DNA of 64,000 bases from Korobacter sp963703075 (lineage in GTDB: Bacteria > Acidobacteriota > Terriglobia > Terriglobales > Acidobacteriaceae). Each line of letters starts with the position of its first letter. Position 1 is the stretch's first letter. Where the stretch lies: assembly GCA_963703075.1 (NCBI GenBank), contig OY969786.1, positions 3,534,001 through 3,598,000 on the forward strand. Reading direction: 5' to 3'. Position numbers and translations under genes: made by a program. Under the pieces are notes generated by a model. The model saw only the letters and a list, made by a program, of their open reading frames with translations, was not told the origin of the DNA and did no database searches. Positions 1-8,512 of the stretch are shown here, piece by piece.

Positions 1-319
1 CTGGTCCGCCCGTCGGTGGGGGAACGGCGGCGGCGCTCGCGCCGGACTCGTTCACCATGTCCTTCAATTCTTTGCTGGGCTTGAAGAAAGGAATCTTCTT
101 GGCCGGCACTTCGACCCGGTCCCCGGTCTTGGGGTTGCGGCCCACGCGCGGCTTGCGCTGGCGCGTACGGAAGCTGCCGAAGCCGCGAATCTCGATCTTG
201 TCGCCAGCGCGCAATGAGTGCACAACGCTGTCAAAGATCGTCTCGACAATCACTTCGCTGTCTTTTCGCGTGAGTTCCGCCAGCCGTGAAACCTCGTCGA
301 TCAGATCCGCCTTTGTCAT
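1..319 (-). CDS. HU/IHF-family DNA-binding protein (3' end outside window)
   Basis: Small basic histone-like protein that bends and compacts DNA. The translation begins MTKADLIDEVSRLAELTRKD and contains the family signature GRNPKTGDRVEVPAKK near residues 60-75, followed by IPFFKPSKELKDMVN, the usual end of an HU fold at about 90 residues. The frame continues past this with an Ala/Pro-rich tail (about GASAAAVPPPTGGP) and is cut by the window start, so this copy is longer than plain HU. The ATG at 319 is the natural family start. IHF-alpha, IHF-beta and HU cannot be separated from this piece. Confidence 0.9.
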   Translation of the reverse strand, partial: MTKADLIDEVSRLAELTRKDSEVIVETIFDSVVHSLRAGDKIEIRGFGSFRTRQRKPRVGRNPKTGDRVEVPAKKIPFFKPSKELKDMVNESGASAAAVPPPTGGP

Positions 320-478
320 CGCCTTCGCTCCCTCTCGATTGCGACCCTCTGTCGCGCTCGCCGCTGGTAAGGCGCCGCGCTTTGGGGTCTTAAGTCGCTT
401 CTAAATTCTCAGAAACACTAGCCTTTTGGCAAGACCGACTTTCAGTTCCGAGCAGAAAACCTTCCCCGACGCTAACCC

Positions 479-1393
479 CTATTTCCAGAGGTAGTAGAAG
501 CCAACGTTGCTTTGCATCAGCTTGGCGCGGTCGGGAATGAGGTCCGAAACATCTCCGAAGAGCAAGTCCAGCAAAGACTTACGCTCCTTTTCGGCGGACA
601 CCAGGGTCGGCTCCCCTTCAATTCCCACGCTCTTGGCCGTGTCCTGTACTGCCGCCTGAAAATCGGCAATCTGGTCGATCAATTTCATGGGCATCGCCTG
701 CCGTCCGGTCCACACCCGGCCGTCGGCGATGGCCTTAATCTGGTCATCCTGCACTTTTCGGCCCGCTGCCACGTTGTGGATGAACTGCTGATGCATGTCG
801 TCGATGAGGGCTTGCATGTAGGCCTTCTCGGCAGGAGTGAGGTCGCGCGTGGGAGAACCGGTGTCTTTGAATTCGCCGGCCTTCAGGGTGATCTGCTTCA
901 GTTTGGCCCACTTGAGCAGGTCGCCGTAGTTGTACCACTCGGCGATGACGCCAATGCTGCCAACAATACTCGCCTCGTTCGCGTAAATCTTATTGGTCGC
1001 GGACGCTACGTAGTAAGCGCCGCTCGCGCCAACGGTTTCAATGGAAGCGACGATACGTTTGTGCTTCTCATCGCGCAACCGGCGCACTTCGCGGTAGATC
1101 TCTTCCGAAGCTGCCGCGCCTCCGCCCGGCGAATCGATGTGCAGCACAATGGCTTTGATCGAGCTGTCGTCGCCATATCGCTTGAGTTGGCTGACTACCG
1201 TCTTCGGTTCAACGATCACGCCATCGAGATCGACCACCGCGATGCGATCGCCAAAGCCGCTGAACTGCGCATGGTCGTCGGAGCGAACTGCGGCATACAC
1301 GATCACGAAAAGCACAGCCACAAAAACGAAGAAAGCGCCACCGCCTAAGGCGATCCAAAGAAAGACGCGCGAACCTCTATTGCTGGACGTCAT
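479..1393 (-). CDS. sppA: Signal peptide peptidase SppA, short (36K) type
   Basis: Membrane serine protease of family S49 that degrades cleaved signal peptides. The 304-residue chain has one N-terminal transmembrane helix (about residues 11-36), the oxyanion-region motif DSPGGG near 88-92, the nucleophile Ser124 in GASGAYY and the general-base Lys176 in GEFKDTGS, which match the Ser/Lys dyad of the single-domain Bacillus-type enzyme. The length agrees with that type rather than the 67 kDa E. coli form. It lies downstream of no obvious operon partner; the HU-like gene follows on the same strand after about 160 bases. Confidence 0.93.
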   Translation of the reverse strand: MTSSNRGSRVFLWIALGGGAFFVFVAVLFVIVYAAVRSDDHAQFSGFGDRIAVVDLDGVIVEPKTVVSQLKRYGDDSSIKAIVLHIDSPGGGAAASEEIYREVRRLRDEKHKRIVASIETVGASGAYYVASATNKIYANEASIVGSIGVIAEWYNYGDLLKWAKLKQITLKAGEFKDTGSPTRDLTPAEKAYMQALIDDMHQQFIHNVAAGRKVQDDQIKAIADGRVWTGRQAMPMKLIDQIADFQAAVQDTAKSVGIEGEPTLVSAEKERKSLLDLLFGDVSDLIPDRAKLMQSNVGFYYLWK

Positions 1394-1588
1394 GAGAGGT
1401 CAGTGTACCCCGTTTCCTGCCACGCTGTAATGTACTCCCAGCCGCCGGGGTGCGCTCCCGAAGAGCGGTAGAAACCGCCCAGCAGGGGCAGAAATTTCAT
1501 AGCAATCCGCGCGCCCGGCCCAGTGAATCCAGCAGCTTAGGGTTGGCGCTCGGTTTGCACTCCTTACCCGCCAGGAGAGCTGGACCGC

Positions 1589-1936
1589 ATGATGGAGAGG
1601 CAACGAGCGTTAGAGCTGATGGGCGTCGCCAGCACCGAGCAGCGGCGGGGCAAACGGCGCTTCGTCCATACGGGTGGCACCCTCTTCACCGCCGACACCG
1701 CCAGTCTGGCCTGGATCAAGGACATCAGCGACTCCGGGATCTGCCTCTACACGCAGCACACGCCGAACATCGGCGATACGGTGCAGATACGGCTTTATCC
1801 GCAGAAGGATCCCTCTGGTTTGCAGGAGCAGTATGAGGGAATCGTGATCCGCGTCCAGACTTCCGGCGCCGGAGCGGCTTTCGGAGTCGCCATCCGCTTT
1901 AACCAGATGGAAACCCTGCTCAGGAAATCCGCCTAG
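1589..1936 (+). CDS. PilZ domain protein (short)
   Basis: Stand-alone PilZ-like domain of 115 residues, expected to be a cytoplasmic c-di-GMP receptor. The motif RRGKRRF (about residues 19-25) resembles the RxxxR switch and DISDSGICL (about 45-53) matches the D/NxSxxG part of the binding site. An AGGAGA Shine-Dalgarno lies upstream; two ATG codons are adjacent (1589 and 1592), so the start is uncertain by one codon. Single gene, convergent with aroDE. The binding motif is clear but the partner is unknown. Confidence 0.78.
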   Translation: MMERQRALELMGVASTEQRRGKRRFVHTGGTLFTADTASLAWIKDISDSGICLYTQHTPNIGDTVQIRLYPQKDPSGLQEQYEGIVIRVQTSGAGAAFGVAIRFNQMETLLRKSA

Positions 1937-1963
1937 CTCACATCGCTTTATAAGACCGGGAAG

Positions 1964-3676
1964 TTATCGCTTCTTGGCAAGCGCTTTGACGGCTTTTTTT
2001 GCAGGCGCAGCGGCTTTCTTGGATTTGGTCGTTTCCGCGGCCTTCACCGGCTCCGCCGCTTTCTTTGCCCCTGAAGTCCCGTTGCTGGGAGCAACGGGTT
2101 TGGCTTCCGGCTTTTCCAACACAACGCGCACCACCGGAGCGGGGGTGTGCTCGCCCAGTGCTTTCATCACGACGCCACGCATTTCCTCCACCGGCGCGGG
2201 TTTGCCACTCCAGATCTCGAATTGCCGTGCGCCTTGCTGCACGAACATCTCGTAGCCAGGAATGGTGGCGATCCCCTTGGCCTTCGCCAGTTGCAGGAGC
2301 CTGGTCTCGACCGGGTTATAGACCATGTCAAAGACAATGCGCGCGCGGATTTCGTCGGACTCGAGCGGGCTGGCTTTTGGGTTGGCCATGCCGATAGGGG
2401 TGGCGTTGATGATCACGTCGAAATCGAGTTTCTTCAGGTCGGCGCGCTTCGCAACCTTGGCGCCAGCTTCGCGTGCGAGTTTCTGCGCCTTGGGCACAGT
2501 GCGATTCAAAACAGAAACCTGCGCCCCGCGTGCGGCCAGCCCAAACACGGCAGCCCGCGCTGCGCCACCCGCGCCAATCACGAGAATGCGCGCATTGTTG
2601 AGCACGATGCGGTCCGACAGCGGCCCCACCACCCCGGCCACATCGGTATTGAAACCGTAAAGTTTGCCATCCTGGCTGCGGACGACGGTGTTGACCGCGC
2701 CGATCTTTCGCACCAGGTCATCGGCATTGGCAAGGTGCTTCACCATCTCCTGCTTGTGCGGCATGGTCACGCTCAAACCGCGGATGGGAATGTCGCGGAT
2801 ACAGGCGAGGAGGTCGTCGGTTTTCTTGGTTTGCAGCGCGAGATAGACACCATTCACATTCTCGCGGCGGAAGGCGAGATTCATCATCGCGGGCGAGAGC
2901 GAATGCGCCACCGGATCGCCGGCCACGCCATAGACCTGGGTGGCAGCATCTACGTGATCGATGCGGAAGGTGCTGCGCAGGTCGCGATAGGTCACCTGGC
3001 CCGGCGCAGTCTCTTCGCCTGCCGAAGTGGCGGCAAAGGTGAAAACGCTTCCCGCACGCACTCCAAGGATGCGGCTGATGATTCCCTGCTCTCCCATGCA
3101 CGCGCCGATCAACCAATAATCGTTGCCATGCTTTTCCAGGAACTTCATCATCGTCACGTTGTCGTGCAAACTGGTCGCGGTGGTGACGACTTTGTAATAC
3201 TCGACCGGGATCTTCACCATGCGCGCGAAGATGTCGTCCAGCTTCCGGGTCGCCTTGAAATCGTGGTACGAAAGGATGAGGGACGCAGAGTTGCGCAGCT
3301 TCTGCAGCTCCGATGCCTTGACCGACTCGGCGGTCTCCAGTTCGACATCGAGCAGGTGGCAGCCGGCCGCCGCCGCCTTCGCCAAGATCTCGATCTGGGC
3401 CGTCGCGGATCCTTTGAACTTGCCCCCGTTGGCCGCCCGCCGGCAGGTCCCGATGATCACCGCATCGGGCCTGGTTTCCAGCAGTTTCTTGACCTTGGGA
3501 AGCGCCGCCGCGGGGTTCGCTAGGTAATCTAACCTGAACTCCAGGAAGGGGTTATCACGGATCAAGCCCTCGGCCTTGGCAATCATTTCTTCGGCGGTGG
3601 CGCCAATCACGGCAACGCAGACACGCGGAATCCGTGAACGCAGAATGCGGGGCGCATTGTAGGAGCTGGTTGCCAT
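1964..3676 (-). CDS. aroDE: Bifunctional 3-dehydroquinate dehydratase / shikimate dehydrogenase
   Basis: Fused AroD (type I) and AroE enzyme carrying out two consecutive steps of the shikimate pathway, as in plants and some Acidobacteria, Planctomycetes and Chlamydiae. The AroD half (about residues 20-235) shows the Schiff-base lysine in EYYKVVTTA and the catalytic histidine in LSYHDF. The AroE half (about 245-520) has SLSPAMMN, the catalytic lysine in SVTMPHK, NTDVAG, the nucleotide loop GAGGAARAA and NRT for NADP. The last ~55 residues are a Lys/Ala/Pro-rich tail not needed for either domain. The reading frame extends 25 codons upstream from a GTG; ATG at 3676 or 3685 is chosen because conserved sequence starts shortly after. 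Confidence 0.95.
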   Translation of the reverse strand: MATSSYNAPRILRSRIPRVCVAVIGATAEEMIAKAEGLIRDNPFLEFRLDYLANPAAALPKVKKLLETRPDAVIIGTCRRAANGGKFKGSATAQIEILAKAAAAGCHLLDVELETAESVKASELQKLRNSASLILSYHDFKATRKLDDIFARMVKIPVEYYKVVTTATSLHDNVTMMKFLEKHGNDYWLIGACMGEQGIISRILGVRAGSVFTFAATSAGEETAPGQVTYRDLRSTFRIDHVDAATQVYGVAGDPVAHSLSPAMMNLAFRRENVNGVYLALQTKKTDDLLACIRDIPIRGLSVTMPHKQEMVKHLANADDLVRKIGAVNTVVRSQDGKLYGFNTDVAGVVGPLSDRIVLNNARILVIGAGGAARAAVFGLAARGAQVSVLNRTVPKAQKLAREAGAKVAKRADLKKLDFDVIINATPIGMANPKASPLESDEIRARIVFDMVYNPVETRLLQLAKAKGIATIPGYEMFVQQGARQFEIWSGKPAPVEEMRGVVMKALGEHTPAPVVRVVLEKPEAKPVAPSNGTSGAKKAAEPVKAAETTKSKKAAAPAKKAVKALAKKR

Positions 3677-4052
3677 TCGTCTCATGACCGGTCCCGGGCA
3701 GCCAGTATTCTGCGGCAGCGACCGGAGGTCGTCGCGATGGTAATAGTGCACTAATCCAGTTGCAACAATCTTTTCAAGTTACGGAAGACAAATCGAAAAC
3801 TCGCACCCTTCGGGTTACTAAAGGTACGAACGGATTCTTGACCAGCAGCTACTCGTCTGGTACTTTCCGCCTCAGCCATACTTCTGCATGGTCAATGACA
3901 TGCAGCCACACAGCGGTCCCCCCGGACAGGTTTCTTCCGCCGCTCTGTGCAGTTGTCCGCACCTTCAAGGGAGAGCGAGCCGGCGGCAGTTCGACTGCCC
4001 GCCACCAGGCACTCGAAGGCACGCAGCTTCGCCTGGGCTCAACGGAGGAGTT
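3677..4052. other. Divergent intergenic region
   Basis: Gap between the divergent aroDE and exported-protein genes. It must hold promoters for both sides, but I see no well-matched -35/-10 pair. Its first 75 bases could encode an N-terminal extension of AroDE from a GTG. No conserved protein is visible in it. Confidence 0.4.
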
Positions 4053-5006
4053 ATGAAGAAAGTACTGCTTCTGGTCAGTCTAACGGTCAGCGCGGCGGCA
4101 TTCGGGCAAGGGACTGCCATGGCCCCGCAACAGGATCCCCAGGTCGCGCCGACGGTCCTGCCGGCCAACATCGTGCAGAAGGGCGTGGCTGCCACCTACA
4201 CCGACGTCTATTGCGCCGGCTGGATGTCGCCCACCGATGTTTCGAATAACAGCTATGTGTTAGCTGGCGAACAATCGCCCAACACAGCGCGCTTCGTGAA
4301 AAACGATTCCATCTTCCTGGCCGGTTCGGGATGGCAGGAAGGCCAAAAGCTTTCCATCGTCCGCCGGGCGAAGGATCCCAACTACTACATGATCTACCGC
4401 GGCCAATTCGCCGAGCTCAAGAAGGCTGGCAACCTGTTCTTCGACCTCGGACAGGCAACCGTGACCGTCGCCAAGGGCAACACCGCCGTCGCGCATGTGG
4501 ATTTCAGCTGCGACGCTATTGTTCCCGGGGACCTGGTAATGCCGTTTAAGGAACGTACCCTGGTCGATTTCCATCCGCGCCCGTTTGCCTTCCAGCACTT
4601 TGCAGCTTTGAAGGGCACGACTGAGGGCAGGATCATCCTCACCAAGGACTTTGACGTCTACATGGGCGAGGGCAAAAAGTTCTACGTGAATATCGGCGCC
4701 AACCAGGGATTGAAACCTGGCGACTACCTGAGAATTTATCGTGGTTACGCCAAGGAAGACTACGATCCTGCGGACCGTGAATCCCTGCAGACGCTGTCCT
4801 ACGACGACGATCAGATGAAGGAACCGGGAACGAACCCGAAGCGTTACGGAGAAATTCCGAAACGCAATCTCGGGGAAGCCGTGGTCCTGATGACGACGCC
4901 GACCACCGCCACTGCGATGGTCACCTTCGCCAGCGAAGACATCCAGATCGGCGACCGTTTTGTCGTGATGCCCCCGGATGCCGGCGGCAGCGGCGGCAGC
5001 AACTAG
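4053..5006 (+). CDS. Exported hypothetical protein
   Basis: 317 residues with a clean Sec signal peptide (MKKVLLLVSLTVSAAAFGQG, cleavage probably after AFG). The start is set by the GGAGGAG ribosome site six bases upstream; the frame is open further upstream but without such support. The mature part is beta-rich and has the segment YVNIGANQGLKPGDYLRIYR (about residues 220-240), reminiscent of the ligand-independent C-terminal fold seen in FlgT-like and other outer-envelope proteins. It ends in a GGSGGSN tail. I do not recognise a family with certainty. A strong terminator follows. Confidence 0.8.
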   Translation: MKKVLLLVSLTVSAAAFGQGTAMAPQQDPQVAPTVLPANIVQKGVAATYTDVYCAGWMSPTDVSNNSYVLAGEQSPNTARFVKNDSIFLAGSGWQEGQKLSIVRRAKDPNYYMIYRGQFAELKKAGNLFFDLGQATVTVAKGNTAVAHVDFSCDAIVPGDLVMPFKERTLVDFHPRPFAFQHFAALKGTTEGRIILTKDFDVYMGEGKKFYVNIGANQGLKPGDYLRIYRGYAKEDYDPADRESLQTLSYDDDQMKEPGTNPKRYGEIPKRNLGEAVVLMTTPTTATAMVTFASEDIQIGDRFVVMPPDAGGSGGSN

Positions 5007-5021
5007 TTCGAAGCTTGTCAG

Positions 5022-5050
5022 AAAAGCGCCGCGGAAAGCGGCGCTTTTTC
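5022..5050 (+). terminator. Rho-independent terminator
   Basis: Eleven-base-pair GC-rich stem (5022-5032 with 5038-5048) around GGAAA, with A-run before and T-run after. It lies between two convergent genes and can serve both. Confidence 0.88.
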
Positions 5051-5069
5051 TTATGCGCGAAACTGCAGT

Positions 5070-5642
5070 CTACTCGCCGAACACCTCTGCAGTGAACCCC
5101 TCCAACTGAGCGCCATGCCGCCATGCGTCCACCGGCAACCACGCCTTCCGGCAGGTCTCATTCAAAAACGTCTCTACGTCCCAGCCATGCTCGACCGGCA
5201 CTTGCGGCAGCAGCAACCCGCGACGGCGATCCAGCGTCACGACCAACCCATGTCGGCCGATCTCCACTTGCTGCGGTGAGATGGGAAACAACGGCGACAT
5301 CACGCTGATCTCTACTTTCAGCTCCTTTGCCTGTTCTGCGCTCACTGGATCGAAGCGAGGATCCTCAAAGGCCGCCGCCGCCGCGGTTTCTGCGACCGTC
5401 TGGTAGAGCGAATTCACCGCCCCGACATACCCGATGCATCCTCGCAATTCGCCTCTCAGGTGCAGGGTGGTAAATGCGCCGCGTCGCTCGGCGAGGTGTG
5501 GTGTCGGAGCTTTGAGGTCTAGGGGTTCGTTCCGCAGCCGTGCCTCGATCGCACGGTGCGCCAGTTGCAGCAGCATTTCCCGTTCAGCCGGGGAATATTC
5601 GGCAGGACCCGCGGGAAGAGATTGGCTAGGTAGCTGCGACAT
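5070..5642 (-). CDS. AMMECR1 domain protein (AmmeMemoRadiSam protein A)
   Basis: About 190 residues with the diagnostic LRGCIGYV motif (about residue 70) of the AMMECR1 family and RGLLLPQVPVEHGWD nearer the C-terminus. Biochemical role is unknown; in many bacteria it is linked with a Memo-like protein and a radical SAM protein, neither of which is here. Start at ATG 5642 is preferred over the longer frame from 5672 because conserved sequence begins after it; it overlaps the end of pgsA by 17 bases, suggesting co-transcription with pgsA. Confidence 0.88.
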   Translation of the reverse strand: MSQLPSQSLPAGPAEYSPAEREMLLQLAHRAIEARLRNEPLDLKAPTPHLAERRGAFTTLHLRGELRGCIGYVGAVNSLYQTVAETAAAAAFEDPRFDPVSAEQAKELKVEISVMSPLFPISPQQVEIGRHGLVVTLDRRRGLLLPQVPVEHGWDVETFLNETCRKAWLPVDAWRHGAQLEGFTAEVFGE

Positions 5643-6288
5643 CAGAGGATTTGCGCCGTCGCGCAAGCACAAACGAACGGCGGCGCCGGCGTTCCGAACT
5701 ACGATCGATCTTTTTCCAGAAGCCTACGAAATAATCGATGGCGGAGATCAGTGAGAGGGCCACCATAAACCAGATCGCCATCTTGGCGACCAGGTCGATG
5801 CCGAGAACGAAGGTAAAGGAGCCAAAGTTCCATTCGGCATCCCACCAGCGCATGTCGAGGATGACCGCGACCACGGAGACGATCTGCACCACCATCTTCA
5901 TTTTTCCAAGATCGCTGGCTTGGATGGTGAAACCCTCGGAGGCGGCAATCGATCGTAAGCCGCTCACCAGGAATTCGCGCCCGATAATGAGGGTGGCCAC
6001 CCAGGCGCTGACCACGTGCGGATTGACCTGCACGAGGGTGATAAACGCCGCCGTGATCATCAGCTTGTCGGCCAGCGGGTCGAGCAGCATTCCCATGGTG
6101 GTGACTTGCCCGCGCTTACGTGCCAGGTATCCATCCAGGCCATCCGTGATCGAGGCAAGCACAAACACCGCTGAAGCCAGCAGCTCTTTTTCGCCGTGCA
6201 GGCTGCCGATGCGGTTGGTCAGTAAGAGCCAGATCAGCAGCGGAATGCTGAAGATCCGGGTCATCGTGATGGAATTCGGTAAGTTCAC
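5626..6288 (-). CDS. pgsA: CDP-diacylglycerol-glycerol-3-phosphate 3-phosphatidyltransferase
   Basis: Integral membrane enzyme of phosphatidylglycerol synthesis. The CDP-alcohol phosphotransferase signature DGx2ARx8Gx3Dx3D is complete: DGYLARKRGQVTTMG then MLLDPLAD. Several hydrophobic helices follow. The GTG start at 6288 gives the usual family opening (MNLPNSITMTRI); a TTG at 6318 is an alternative. It ends with a basic tail rich in Arg (SSERRRRRS) and overlaps the AMMECR1 gene. Confidence 0.92.
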   Translation of the reverse strand: MNLPNSITMTRIFSIPLLIWLLLTNRIGSLHGEKELLASAVFVLASITDGLDGYLARKRGQVTTMGMLLDPLADKLMITAAFITLVQVNPHVVSAWVATLIIGREFLVSGLRSIAASEGFTIQASDLGKMKMVVQIVSVVAVILDMRWWDAEWNFGSFTFVLGIDLVAKMAIWFMVALSLISAIDYFVGFWKKIDRSSERRRRRSFVLARRRKSSDVAAT

Positions 6289-6389
6289 TGCGGAAATCGC
6301 GCGGCCGCGAGGGACCAATCGCTTGATTATCCTCCAGCCTACATCTCAAAGCAACGCTCTGCCCTCAGTATTGAGGTTGATGCAGGCCT

Positions 6390-6626
6390 TCAGGATGCTC
6401 CGTGGCGATGTAAATGACCGCGACTGGCCCGCGCCCAGTTGGGAAATCGCAACTCCCCGGTGCGGGCCCACTGGCGCAAGTCGCGCCACATGTATTCCGG
6501 GCCATGAAAGCCATCCTGGTAGGCGGTGAGTGGACGCAGCACGACCATCATCGCGATCAACGCCAGCAATCCGGGAGAAGCGGCGTAGAGCAGCACCGTG
6601 CGCAAGATGCGTTCTCTGCGTTTCAT
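6390..6626 (-). CDS. Possible small membrane protein
   Basis: Open frame of 78 codons starting MKRRERILRTVLLYAASPG with one strong hydrophobic helix (about residues 9-30) after a basic start, as in small inner-membrane proteins. It lies upstream of pgsA on the same strand. No family is recognised, the C-terminal third looks like non-coding composition, and no strong ribosome site is visible. Confidence 0.4.
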   Translation of the reverse strand: MKRRERILRTVLLYAASPGLLALIAMMVVLRPLTAYQDGFHGPEYMWRDLRQWARTGELRFPNWARASRGHLHRHGAS

Positions 6627-6697
6627 AGCAGGACCCGCCAGAAGTTAGGATGCCGCAGCGAACCCAGCGGCAAAAGATTTTATGGGCTGAATGACGC

Positions 6698-6751
6698 AGG
6701 GACGGCTCAGTTCCCGAGGACTTTCGCCCGTTGGGTTGTTTGGCCGTCCCT
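6698..6751. repeat. Inverted repeat downstream of gdh
   Basis: Nine-base arms AGGGACGGC (6698-6706) and GCCGTCCCT (6743-6751) with a 36-base loop, 38 bases beyond the gdh stop. There is no T-run on the minus side, so it is at best a factor-dependent or processing structure. Confidence 0.45.
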
Positions 6752-6788
6752 TTAGCACCCTGTCCGCCTGGCGGCTTGGGGTGGAGGT

Positions 6789-8057
6789 CTATGCGTAAAT
6801 TCCGCGCTGCCGGATAGTGTAAGCCACCCTGTCAATTGCCAGCATGTAAGCGCCGATCCGGTTGGACACTCCGTGCTGCTCGGCCATGTTCACCACATCG
6901 TCGAATGCGCTGATCATGATGTGCTCGAGTTGCTCGTTCACCACCGACTCTTTCCAGAAATAGCCCTGGCGGTCCTGGACCCACTCGAAATACGAAACGG
7001 TAACGCCGCCCGCATTGGCGAGAATGTCGGGCATGACGAAGATCTTCTTATCGTTGAGGATCTCGTCCGCTCCCGATGTGGTTGGTCCGTTCGCGCCCTC
7101 GATGATGATCTTTGCCTTGACTTGCGCGGCGTTCTTGGTGGTGATCACGTTCTCGGTTGCGGCCGGAATCAAGACGTCGCAATCGACGATCATCAAGTCT
7201 GCGGTGTTCGCTTTCTCCGCACCTTTGAAGCCGTGGATGGAGCCGTTATGCGCCTTGTAGTCGATCAGCGCATCGATATCGATTCCATTTTTGTTGTACA
7301 GACCGCCATCCCATTCCCCGATGCCGATGACCTTGTAGCCGGCCTGGTGCATGAGTTGCGCGGCGTTGGAACCAACGTTGCCGAACCCTTGCACCACCAC
7401 CCGCGTCCCCTCGCGGACCATTCCGAACTTCTTCAGCGCCTGGTCGGTTGTGATCATCACGCCGCGGCCAGTGGCCTCGCGACGGCCCCTCGAGCCACCC
7501 ATGTTCAGTGGCTTGCCGGTGACAACCGCGTTCACGGTCATGCGGGAGTGCATGGAAAACGTGTCCATCATCCAGGCCATCGTCTGTTCGTTGGTATTCA
7601 CGTCCGGAGCCGGAACGTCTTTTTCCGGACCGATAAATTCCACCAGCTCCGCCGTGTAGCGCCGGGTCATGCGCTCCAATTCACCCATCGACATCGTCTT
7701 GGGATCGCAGATGATGCCGCCCTTTGCGCCTCCAAAGGGAATGTTTACGACAGCACATTTCCAGGTCATCCAAGCGGCCAGGGCGCGGACTTCGTCGAGG
7801 CTGACTTCGGGGCTGAAACGAACGCCGCCTTTCGCCGGCCCGCGCGCGAAGGAATGCTGCACGCGATAGCCGGTGAACATACGGATCTTGCCGTTGTCCA
7901 TGGCGACTGGAATGTTGACCGTGACTTCACGGTTAGGAACGCGGAGAACGCTAATGAGCCCTTCATCGAGCTTAAGCTTCTGCGTCGCTTCATCGAAGCG
8001 CGCCGCTTGCTGTTCCCACGGATTTAATTCTGTTTCTAACGACTGTACGGTACTCAT
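6789..8057 (-). CDS. gdhA: Glutamate dehydrogenase (Glu/Leu/Phe/Val dehydrogenase family)
   Basis: Interconverts glutamate with 2-oxoglutarate and ammonia. The 422-residue protein has the substrate/catalytic lysines in GPAKGGVRF and PFGGAKGGI, the PAPDVNT motif and the dinucleotide loop VQGFGNVGSN, all typical of hexameric GDH. Start ATG 8057 is chosen because it has a GGAGAG site just upstream; the longer open frame (to 8201) encodes atypical sequence. Coenzyme preference cannot be read with confidence. Divergent from the kinase gene. Confidence 0.95.
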   Translation of the reverse strand: MSTVQSLETELNPWEQQAARFDEATQKLKLDEGLISVLRVPNREVTVNIPVAMDNGKIRMFTGYRVQHSFARGPAKGGVRFSPEVSLDEVRALAAWMTWKCAVVNIPFGGAKGGIICDPKTMSMGELERMTRRYTAELVEFIGPEKDVPAPDVNTNEQTMAWMMDTFSMHSRMTVNAVVTGKPLNMGGSRGRREATGRGVMITTDQALKKFGMVREGTRVVVQGFGNVGSNAAQLMHQAGYKVIGIGEWDGGLYNKNGIDIDALIDYKAHNGSIHGFKGAEKANTADLMIVDCDVLIPAATENVITTKNAAQVKAKIIIEGANGPTTSGADEILNDKKIFVMPDILANAGGVTVSYFEWVQDRQGYFWKESVVNEQLEHIMISAFDDVVNMAEQHGVSNRIGAYMLAIDRVAYTIRQRGIYA

Positions 8058-8512
8058 GCACTCTCCATCAGGACGGTCCCGGAACGCGGAATGGGCCGTT
8101 TTTGCGGCAAGGAATGCGTCTCCGGGCAAACCTAAGGAGTATATGTTCGGCAGGAGAGAAGGGCAAGGGAGCGGATCACACCGAAGTACCACATCGGACA
8201 ACTGCCATGCAAACTGCCCAACAATACCGGTTAGCCTCGTTCGCGGATCAACACGTCGATCCCTTATCGAACTGATTCGGCGTGAGGGGGATCGGAAGCC
8301 TGATCGAACGGGAACTCCAGATTGGGCGGCTCTTGCTCGCGGATGATCGACCCGGCTCCCGGTTCAATCGCCACTTGGTTCGTTTGCAAAACAAGTTAGT
8401 TGCTATTCCCCGAAAGCCGCTGCGCGGCAAGCCTTCGGCAGCGGCGTTCTTCATTGACTCGCCGGAGCAGCATTCATAAGATGGGTGGCCAGCTGAGTAC
8501 CCGCAAGCCCTC
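8058..8512. other. Divergent gdhA / kinase regulatory region
   Basis: Intergenic stretch of about 455 bases. It contains the kinase promoter described separately; on the gdh side I see only the ribosome site. No small gene is supported. Confidence 0.5.
8454..8482 (+). promoter_or_regulatory. Sigma-70-type promoter for the kinase gene
   Basis: TTGACT (8454-8459), 17-base spacer, TAAGAT (8477-8482). Expected start of transcription near 8489, giving a leader of about 24 bases without a clear Shine-Dalgarno. Confidence 0.6.

Noticed and set aside
512..1348. Long plus-strand open frame opposite sppA
   Set aside because: It mirrors a conserved gene, has His/Val/Leu-rich antisense composition and no family motif.
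2147..3523. 458-codon open frame opposite aroDE
   Set aside because: Antisense shadow of a clearly conserved bifunctional enzyme.
6873..8027. 384-codon plus-strand frame opposite gdhA
   Set aside because: Shadow of GDH, His/Asp-rich antisense composition.
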